Of a stretch of DNA of 6,065 nt, positions 1 to 4,776 are shown piece after piece. Location of the stretch: positions 11,027-17,091 of the forward strand of contig DBAE01000107.1 of NCBI GenBank assembly GCA_002291495.1, read 5' to 3'. The DNA comes from Bacteriovoracaceae bacterium UBA1018 (lineage in GTDB: Bacteria; Bdellovibrionota; UBA1018). The notes under the pieces were generated by a model. That model made no database searches. It saw only the letters and a program-made list of their open reading frames with translations, and was not told where the DNA came from. The position numbers and the translations under genes are program-made. How positions within the stretch are numbered: the stretch's first letter is position 1; each line of letters begins with the position of its first letter.

Positions 1-468
1 CTCACCGGCTCGATTAGCGCTAGCTGCACTTTGGACGATCTTGTCAGACTTCTCGCCACCCACGTTATCGAGTATGCGGACGGTCACTACTTTCCCACTG
101 GTCTTAAGGACGAAGCGTTTTTGATAGTCCTCTGCCTTTCCCTTAACACTGAGACGGCATCGGACTAGCTTTGGAGAATACTGATATGCAAATACTTTAG
201 TTAGATCCATTCCAGAAACAGAAGAGATCTTAGCTGGATAAACAGATACGTCGTTCAGGCTGAGCTGAATCGTGTCATTGAAAAATTCAGTCTTAATCTG
301 ACCAGGGGCTACTTTCCCATCGAAAATCAAATCGATCTGAGAATCGTCCGTGATCTGTACCTTTTTCAGGGTGGTCACGGCAAACGCAGACGGCACAGTA
401 ACAATCATTGTCGCTACGCCAAGTAAAAATACTCTAGAGAATCGGCAGTTGCCTTTGAGAAAGTTCAT
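1..468 (-). CDS. fliO: Probable flagellar export-apparatus assembly protein FliO, N-terminal part (gene runs off the window)
   Basis: Translating the minus strand from the ATG at 468 gives an open frame of 156 codons that is still open at base 1. Residues 1-30 form a clear Sec signal: basic residues K5, R9 and R12, a hydrophobic run from V13 to V25, then PSAFA with likely cleavage after A30. Residues 31 to about 135 are short alternating beta-like segments (VTTLKKVQI, IDLIFDG, IQLSLNDVSV, LVRCRLSVKG, VVTVRIL), a pattern like an AMIN-type periplasmic domain. The fliO call rests mainly on position: it starts 15 bases after fliN, where fliO normally precedes fliPQR. FliO is a membrane protein that helps assemble the FliP-FliQ-FliR export gate. 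Its transmembrane segment would lie beyond the window. The fliN TAG lies in frame six codons upstream with no other start between, so this start is well defined, although the Shine-Dalgarno (GGGATGGA) is weak. An unrelated AMIN-domain envelope protein is the alternative. Confidence 0.68.
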   Translation of the reverse strand, partial: MNFLKGNCRFSRVFLLGVATMIVTVPSAFAVTTLKKVQITDDSQIDLIFDGKVAPGQIKTEFFNDTIQLSLNDVSVYPAKISSVSGMDLTKVFAYQYSPKLVRCRLSVKGKAEDYQKRFVLKTSGKVVTVRILDNVGGEKSDKIVQSAASANRAGE

Positions 469-483
469 CCTGAATCCATCCCA

Positions 484-846
484 CTACTTAAGTTGTTCGA
501 TACGCTCGACTGGAGAAATAATGTCCGTTAAACGGATACCAAATTTTTCATTCACAACGACTACCTCGCCGCGCGCGATCAGTTTGTCGTTTACCAATAC
601 TTCAAGCGGCTCACCGGCAAATTTTGAAAGCTCAACCACAGAACCTTGAGCGAGCTGCAAAATTTCTCGGATCGCCATTTTAGATCTTCCAAGTTCTACT
701 GTGACTTTGAGCGGAACATCTAAGATAAAATCTAGGGATTGCACTGGAGGTGCACCTGTACGTGCTGGAGCTGCAGCACCACCACCTTCGGCTGGCTTTT
801 GGGCATTTTCAAAGGCACCTGCGTCCATCGCTGCTTGATCACTCAT
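484..846 (-). CDS. fliN: Flagellar motor switch protein FliN
   Basis: FliN forms the bottom of the cytoplasmic C-ring with FliM and takes part in switching rotation and in docking the export ATPase complex (family knowledge). The 120-residue product has a variable Ala/Gly/Pro-rich N-terminus (about residues 1-35) and a complete SpoA/SPOA domain from about 37 to 118. Recognisable family stretches are LDFILDVPLKVTVELGRSK, IREILQLAQGSVVELSKFAG, and PLEVLVNDKLIARGEVVVV followed by EKFGIRLTDIISP. The length is normal for the family. The ATG at 844-846 is preceded by AAGGAG at 855-860, which overlaps the TAA stop of fliM (859-861), so translation of the two ring proteins is probably coupled. The stop is TAG at 484-486. 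The identification is secure. Confidence 0.96.
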   Translation of the reverse strand: MSDQAAMDAGAFENAQKPAEGGGAAAPARTGAPPVQSLDFILDVPLKVTVELGRSKMAIREILQLAQGSVVELSKFAGEPLEVLVNDKLIARGEVVVVNEKFGIRLTDIISPVERIEQLK

Positions 847-854
847 ATGACTAT

Positions 855-860
855 CTCCTT
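855..860 (-). promoter_or_regulatory. Ribosome-binding site of fliN, overlapping the fliM stop codon
   Basis: On the minus strand the text reads TAAGGAGATAGTCATATG. AAGGAG lies eight bases before the fliN ATG and shares two bases with the fliM TAA. This fixes the fliN start and suggests that ribosomes ending fliM re-initiate on fliN. Confidence 0.8.
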
Positions 861-1893
861 ACTCATCATTAAATCGGGTTAACTGAATGGCGCGATTACC
901 GCGCGAAACTCCAAAGAAGCATTTAAACTTAGGCGTGCCTTCGATTAGAAGTTCGAGTTCGCCATCTGCGTCTTGTGAAAGTGGGATAATATCGCCAACG
1001 TTTAAGTTAACTAAATCTCCTACTGTGATCTCGGCAGTACCGAGATTAACGACCAAGTTTGCTTCAGTGTTATGAATATGTTCTTCAAGTTTTCTGACCC
1101 ATTCTTTGTCGACGCGATCAGATTCAGTTTGGAAGGACGAATTCAATTTTCCTTTGATCGGCTCGATAGTCGAATATGGGATAACAAGTGCGATTGTTCC
1201 GCTCGCGTTTTCTAACTCGACCTCGAAAGTCGTAGAGATAATTACGTCAGAAGGCGGAACAACACCGACGAACTGAGGATTTACTTCAGTTCGAACAAAA
1301 CTAATATTGGTTTGATGGATTGGTGCCCAAGCATCCTCAAGATCTTTGATCGCAAGATCCATCACCTTTCGCATGATTGAAAGCTCGATGCGTGTAAACT
1401 CTTTTCCTTCGATTTTGGCGTATGGTCGATCTGTACCACCGAAGTAGCTGTCTACTAATGCATAGGCGAGTTTTGATTCAAACACTAAGAGTGCCGGTCC
1501 ACGAAGCGCTTCAAAGCGCATAATTCCCATACAACTTGGAATTGGAAGAGTATTTACAAACTCACCGAACTTAAGCAAGTCAGTCGAAATAATACTGATG
1601 GATGCAATCTTACGAAGAGAATTAGAAAGAGAAATACGATAAAGACGAATGAAGCGCTCATAGATAATATCGAGCGTAGGCATACGACCACGAATAACGC
1701 GGTCTTGGTTTGTTAAATCGTATGGAGTAATTTCAGATTCGGATGGGCCGCCCCAGTTCACTGCGCCGACGTTGTCATTTGCAGATGGAGTAAATCCTCC
1801 ACCCGGCGCAGCAGCAGCGCTGCTATCTACATTGCCGTCCGCTACTGCACTCAGTAACGCATCGACTTCAGATTGAGTCAAAATCTGATTCAT
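859..1893 (-). CDS. fliM: Flagellar motor switch protein FliM
   Basis: FliM is the middle ring of the switch complex. It binds phosphorylated CheY and couples it to FliG and FliN (family knowledge). The 344-residue product is full length. The N-terminal CheY-binding motif is present as ILTQSEVDALLSAV (residues 4-17). A flexible Ala/Gly/Ser-rich linker follows (about 18-55), then the central CheC-like domain (about 65-245) with IYERFIRLYRISLSNSLRK, CMGIMRFEALRGPALLVFES, and YFGGTDRP followed by EGKEFTRIELSIM. The C-terminal SPOA domain (about 265-341) includes NLVVNLGTAEITVGDLVNLN and FFGVSRGNRAIQLTRF. The start ATG at 1891-1893 has AAGGATGG at 1900-1907 as a ribosome-binding site. It is separated from fliL upstream by 99 untranslated bases and is followed closely by fliN. 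An intact CheY motif implies a chemotaxis-controlled motor. Confidence 0.97.
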   Translation of the reverse strand: MNQILTQSEVDALLSAVADGNVDSSAAAAPGGGFTPSANDNVGAVNWGGPSESEITPYDLTNQDRVIRGRMPTLDIIYERFIRLYRISLSNSLRKIASISIISTDLLKFGEFVNTLPIPSCMGIMRFEALRGPALLVFESKLAYALVDSYFGGTDRPYAKIEGKEFTRIELSIMRKVMDLAIKDLEDAWAPIHQTNISFVRTEVNPQFVGVVPPSDVIISTTFEVELENASGTIALVIPYSTIEPIKGKLNSSFQTESDRVDKEWVRKLEEHIHNTEANLVVNLGTAEITVGDLVNLNVGDIIPLSQDADGELELLIEGTPKFKCFFGVSRGNRAIQLTRFNDE

Positions 1894-1992
1894 ATACAGC
1901 CATCCTTAGCCTTAAAACCCAATGTCTTTTCGACATCTCCCTCAATTAGCCATCATGGCCGATTTCGGGATACTTCACTATCCTAACCTATT
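1894..1992 (-). other. 99-bp untranslated gap between fliL and fliM with three small inverted repeats
   Basis: No coding frame of note lies here. Three short perfect inverted repeats follow one another: GGATA/TATCC (1968-1983, 6-base loop), GCCAT/ATGGC around one base (1949-1959), and ATGTC/GACAT (1922-1936, 5-base loop). None is followed by a T-run on the minus strand, so they do not look like terminators. They could be mRNA folding or processing elements, or chance. No convincing sigma-70 or sigma-28 promoter was found. Confidence 0.4.
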
Positions 1993-2682
1993 TTACCCAC
2001 CGACTGCAAAATTAGTAAAGAACACGCCTTTGACTTTCCCACTAATCATGAAGCCGTTTAATGCATTTTTAATCTCTTCCTTAACGAAGTCGCGTCCTTC
2101 TGTTGACGCTAAATCCGAAGGCCTCTTGCTATTAAATAAATCGATAATAGCATTACGGACTTGCGGCATCTTTTGAGTGAGCTCGCCTTCAGTTTCTTCA
2201 TTTGGAACTTCGATTGAAATATTTACGCGCGCAAATTTTGGCGTACTACTACCTGGCGTTGAAAGATTGACAGTAAATTGGTCGAGGTTAACCATACGTC
2301 CGTATTCGGACCCGCCGCCAGACTTGGCTCCGTGTCCACCACCGTGGCCTCCGCCATGACCACCAGACTTAGCGCCATGCCCTCCGCCGCCGTGTCCACC
2401 ACTTTCTTTTTTAGCACCATGGCCACCGCCACCATGTCCACCACCGTGGCCGTCATCTTTTTTCTCACCGTGACCTTCGGCCGCGTGCTCACCTTGATCG
2501 ATATCTTCGATTGAAGGTTTGGTTTTATCATTTTTGAAAGAGATAAAAAGAATCGCCACCATTGCGACTGTCGCAAGGAGGTTCACAAGAGTGAGAATGA
2601 GTACTAATTTGTTTCCACCGCCGCCACCTGAAGATTCTGCCGGTGCTGCGCTGCCTTCTGGTTTTGGTTCTGCTGCTGCCAT
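1993..2682 (-). CDS. fliL: Flagellar basal-body-associated protein FliL with a His/Gly-rich periplasmic linker
   Basis: FliL is a single-pass inner-membrane protein that rings or stabilises the stator units (family knowledge). With the start chosen at 2682 (MAAAEPKPEG) it has 229 residues. Residues 1-23 are a cytoplasmic Pro/Ala/Gly tail, 26-49 a transmembrane helix (LVLILTLVNLLATVAMVAIL then FISF), 50-125 a linker, and about 127-229 the conserved FliL domain (MVNLDQFTVNLSTPG, ARVNISIEV, VRNAIIDLFNSK, EGRDFVKEEIKNAL, KGVFFTNFAV). FliL is usually about 150-180 residues. The excess is the linker, with ten histidines between residues 66 and 117 in Gly-rich repeats. In-frame alternative starts are ATG at 2691, ATG at 2703 and TTG at 2718; none has a good ribosome-binding site, so the start is uncertain by up to 12 codons. 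It follows the flgE terminator and so begins a new segment. Confidence 0.93.
   Translation of the reverse strand: MAAAEPKPEGSAAPAESSGGGGGNKLVLILTLVNLLATVAMVAILFISFKNDKTKPSIEDIDQGEHAAEGHGEKKDDGHGGGHGGGGHGAKKESGGHGGGGHGAKSGGHGGGHGGGHGAKSGGGSEYGRMVNLDQFTVNLSTPGSSTPKFARVNISIEVPNEETEGELTQKMPQVRNAIIDLFNSKRPSDLASTEGRDFVKEEIKNALNGFMISGKVKGVFFTNFAVGG
2311..2487 (-). repeat. Degenerate repeat coding the His/Gly-rich linker of FliL
   Basis: The stretch encodes FliL residues 66-124. The core consists of three imperfect copies ending in HGAK: HGGGHGGGGHGAKKESGG, HGGGGHGAKSGG and HGGGHGGGHGAKSGG. At DNA level the copies use mixed synonymous codons (CAT and CAC; GGT, GGC, GGA and GGG), so the protein pattern is better conserved than the DNA. 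This argues against very recent slippage. Confidence 0.8.
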
Positions 2683-2745
2683 AACTTCCATTGTGCTACG
2701 CATTTCGAGCAGAGACAAGAGGCAAAAAGATCGGGAATATTCGTC

Positions 2746-2786
2746 AAAAATATGGCCGGGGCAGATGATGGAGCATCTACCCCGGC
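2746..2786 (-). terminator. Rho-independent terminator after flgE
   Basis: Read on the minus strand, GCCGGGG (2786-2780) pairs with CCCCGGC (2761-2755), a U-G wobble follows, and AGATG pairs with CATCT around a six-base loop (2773-2768). This makes a nearly continuous 13-bp GC-rich stem. Four bases later comes TTTTT (2750-2746). It begins 17 bases after the flgE stop, so it should end the hook transcript and separate flgE from fliL. Confidence 0.88.
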
Positions 2787-2803
2787 TATGTACTAATTAC
2801 CTA

Positions 2804-4087
2804 TTAACCACGCTTGAGGTTAAGAACGTCTTGCATCATCTCGTCAGCGACGCTGATGACTTTACTGTTAGCTTGGAAGTTACGCTGAGCAGTCATCAAG
2901 TTGATGAATTCGTTTGCGATATCTGTTGTTGAAGACTCGATCGTCTTCGAAGAAACGCTACCACGTCCACCGGCTTGAGGTGCGCCGATTGTCGCTTGAC
3001 CGCTATTACGGCTTTCACGAAATCGATTTTGACCCATTTTGAACATACCTTCTGGATTTTCAAATTTCGCCAAGGCAATCTGAGCCAAGTTGATATTTTC
3101 ACCATTAGTATAAATCGCAGTGAGCATACCATCATCATTGAAGGTCAAACCAGCCAATGTACCCGCTGTAGAACCATCCTGAATGGTTTTATAAGCTTCA
3201 GACTTAGTTCCGTACTGAGTCACTTCAACTCCTGTACCACCTGATTTTTTGTCAGTTCCGAAATTGAACTTAATTTCTTGGTCTGGGATCGCACCCTTAT
3301 TGAAGTTAAAGGCAGACTTATCGGTTTTTTGTTCTTTCAATCGACCATCGGTGTCGAAAGTAAGAGTTCCCTTAGCTTGTTCGACCATCTCGTCTTTTTT
3401 GCCGCCGACGACTTCCTCACCTTTGGCCATCGCTCTCCAGGTCCATACGCCGTCATCGGTTTTGTTGAAGTAAACTGTCACAACGTGCGGCGTACCAGCA
3501 GAATCGTACACAGTCGCACCTGTCGCAAAGTGAGCAGTTTGCTCTGGGCGTTTTGGATCAAATACTTGAGCTTTGTCTGCACGAAGATCCAAGTTCATGA
3601 AAAGATCCACTTGGCTTGTACGTTTCGCATCAACAACAGTACGATCCACAGAGATATCACCCATTTTAGAAGTAACTTTACCGGTTTCGTCGGCTTGGAA
3701 GCCTTGAACTTTGTAACCGTCCGCATTGATGAGTTTACCATCTTTATCAAAGTGAAACGCGCCGTTACGAGTAAAACTTCGGCCGTCAACACCGTTGATC
3801 ACAAAGAAACCATCTCCTGAAATTGCAAGGTCAGTTGCAGATTCAGTTTGAACGATAGAGCCTTGAGAAAAGATCGGATTAACTGCTTGAAGTCTTGTAC
3901 CACGTCCGATTTGGTTACCACCCAAAAGACCCTTGAGTGATTTTGCAACTACGTCCGAAAACTCTGGACGTGAAACTTTAAATCCGGTGGTGTTCGCATT
4001 GGCAATGTTATCGCCGTAAATGGAAAGGGCTTCGCCTTGTCCTTGCATTCCAGTTACGCCAGTATACATCGATGATAAAATACCCAT
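2804..4087 (-). CDS. flgE: Flagellar hook protein FlgE
   Basis: FlgE is exported by the flagellar type III system and polymerises under the FlgD cap into the hook that joins rod to filament (family knowledge). The product is 427 residues, normal for the family. The N-terminal D0 rod/hook segment reads GILSSMYTGVTGMQ, then LSIYGDNIANANTTGFK (residues 21-37). The FlgE middle domains follow, with GDGFFVINGVDGRSFTRNGA and TVYDSAGTPHVVTVYF. The C-terminal D0 helix, residues 391-427, reads ANEFINLMTAQRNFQANSKV and ends DEMMQDVLNLKRG. The start at 4087 is chosen because MGILSSMYTG matches the family N-terminus and GGAGG lies nine bases upstream; an in-frame TTG at 4120 would add 11 residues that do not fit. 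There is a 245-bp untranslated leader before it and a strong terminator after it. Rod proteins such as FlgF/FlgG share the termini but are shorter, and flgD adjacency supports the hook. Confidence 0.96.
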   Translation of the reverse strand: MGILSSMYTGVTGMQGQGEALSIYGDNIANANTTGFKVSRPEFSDVVAKSLKGLLGGNQIGRGTRLQAVNPIFSQGSIVQTESATDLAISGDGFFVINGVDGRSFTRNGAFHFDKDGKLINADGYKVQGFQADETGKVTSKMGDISVDRTVVDAKRTSQVDLFMNLDLRADKAQVFDPKRPEQTAHFATGATVYDSAGTPHVVTVYFNKTDDGVWTWRAMAKGEEVVGGKKDEMVEQAKGTLTFDTDGRLKEQKTDKSAFNFNKGAIPDQEIKFNFGTDKKSGGTGVEVTQYGTKSEAYKTIQDGSTAGTLAGLTFNDDGMLTAIYTNGENINLAQIALAKFENPEGMFKMGQNRFRESRNSGQATIGAPQAGGRGSVSSKTIESSTTDIANEFINLMTAQRNFQANSKVISVADEMMQDVLNLKRG

Positions 4088-4092
4088 AAGTG

Positions 4093-4108
4093 AGTGCCTC
4101 CATGCACT
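4093..4108 (-). promoter_or_regulatory. flgE ribosome-binding site presented in a small hairpin
   Basis: On the minus strand AGTGC-ATGGAG-GCACT forms a 5-bp stem with a six-base loop. The Shine-Dalgarno GGAGG (4101-4097) occupies four loop bases plus the first base of the closing stem, nine bases before the flgE ATG. This fixes the start and could modulate ribosome access. Confidence 0.5.
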
Positions 4109-4288
4109 TTCTAACGGCAACGACTATGCTCGTTGCTCAAGTTAAACAGCAGTATTACCTGCTGCCTTTTCAAGGTTGCATCATGCTTCCTTGATCCGTT
4201 TTTTTTGGATTTTTCACCCGTCAATCGATCGGGGTGAAGAGGCTTCCCGCAATGGGTCCAGCCAAAATCCTATCCAGTCCATTTGCTC

Positions 4289-4305
4289 TGCTCAGGCATC
4301 GCCAG
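4289..4305 (-). promoter_or_regulatory. Weak candidate sigma-54 (-24/-12) promoter for flgE
   Basis: The minus strand reads CTGGCGATGCCTGAGCA. CTGGC matches the -24 element, and GCA matches the end of the -12 element with the required ten bases between GG and GC. The preceding TT of the -12 box is GA and the ACG after the -24 core is absent. Sigma-54 commonly drives hook genes in many Gram-negatives, but this match is only partial and sigma-54 use by this organism is assumed. Confidence 0.2.
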
Positions 4306-4332
4306 TCGCACAACAATTTACAATTACTACTT

Positions 4333-4776
4333 CTAAACGATCACTGCTCCATCAATGTTTGTAAAAACATTTCCGGACAACTGATTACGATCCATTGCAG
4401 TAATCACAGTTCTATTCTTAACGCTTACGATGAGTGCAGCATCTTTAGTAAGGACGAGTGTGTCCTCTACTCCTTTTGCTGATGCCTTATCGAGAGCATC
4501 GTTCACTTTAACCATCGTCGCTTGATCAATCGAAATCTTACGATCCTGCAATCGCTGCGAAGCATGCGCAGAGAACTTTAACGGCTGACGAACAGAAGAT
4601 AAATCTGTTGCCAAACCTGCAGCAGGTTCTTTTGATAACGTTTCATCAAAGACGTGATCAAACTCGCTCTTTACTCCTTCTTGCTTCTTCGGTTGTACCC
4701 GCTCAGCCGCGCCTGCGCCCGACTGACCTGGAACTGAAGTCACATTAGGATAAAGAAAAGCTCCACCACTACTCAT
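4333..4776 (-). CDS. Conserved flagellar operon protein (TIGR02530 / Flagellar_put type), function unsettled
   Basis: The 147-residue product has a variable, probably disordered N-terminal half (about residues 1-62, Gly/Ser/Ala/Lys-rich). Its conserved C-terminal domain runs from about 66 to 147 with the family signature: LKFSAHASQRLQDRKISID, then DTLVLTKDAALIVSVKNRTV, ITAMD, and NVFTNIDGAVIV at the very end. This family sits between flgD and flgE in many Firmicutes and non-enteric Proteobacteria and is absent from enterics. No enzymatic motif or signal peptide is visible, so a cytoplasmic role or one in hook assembly/export is likely but unproven. Its ATG directly abuts the flgD stop (TAA|ATG), and its ribosome-binding site GGAGGTG (4785-4791) is inside the last codons of flgD, so the two are probably translationally coupled. 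The 245-bp leader of flgE follows. Confidence 0.9.
   Translation of the reverse strand: MSSGGAFLYPNVTSVPGQSGAGAAERVQPKKQEGVKSEFDHVFDETLSKEPAAGLATDLSSVRQPLKFSAHASQRLQDRKISIDQATMVKVNDALDKASAKGVEDTLVLTKDAALIVSVKNRTVITAMDRNQLSGNVFTNIDGAVIV

Larger units (their letters stand above)
4088..4332 (-). promoter_or_regulatory. Long untranslated leader upstream of flgE with stacked inverted repeats
   Basis: The 245 bases between the TIGR02530 gene and flgE contain no credible gene. In transcription order they hold TTCACCC/GGGTGAA (4238-4213, 12-base loop, followed by A-runs rather than T), CAGCAG/CTGCTG (4164-4147, 6-base loop), GCAACGA/TCGTTGC (4136-4117, 7 bp, 6-base loop), and the ribosome-binding-site hairpin at 4108-4093. 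A transcript crossing this stretch would therefore carry a heavily folded leader. The size and structure suggest a separate promoter and/or post-transcriptional control of hook synthesis. No known riboswitch consensus was recognised. Confidence 0.5.

Noticed and set aside
2223..2576. Alternative-frame minus-strand frame of 117 codons over the fliL repeat
   Set aside because: It is a by-product of the GC-rich repetitive linker; the fliL frame contains the helix and the conserved domain.
3278..3820. 180-codon open frame on the plus strand
   Set aside because: It lies wholly inside flgE on the other strand, has no family-like sequence or ribosome site, and flgE has full-length homology-type motifs over the same bases.
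4101..4120. Upstream starts for flgE: in-frame TTG at 4120 and out-of-frame ATG at 4103
   Set aside because: The TTG adds 11 residues unlike FlgE and would bury the GGAGG in coding sequence. The ATG has no ribosome site and opens only a short out-of-frame reading frame overlapping flgE.
4213..4238. TTCACCC/GGGTGAA inverted repeat as a terminator of the TIGR02530 gene
   Set aside because: On the minus strand it is followed by A-runs, not T, and on the plus strand no T-run follows, so it does not meet the intrinsic-terminator pattern.
4293..4320. Sigma-28-like TAAA...GGCGATGC upstream of flgE
   Set aside because: Spacing between the boxes is 13 rather than 15 bases and the -10 matches only in part.
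4088..4332. Cyclic-di-GMP (GEMM) or other known riboswitch in the flgE leader
   Set aside because: No conserved GEMM sequence blocks or tetraloop/receptor arrangement could be recognised by eye.
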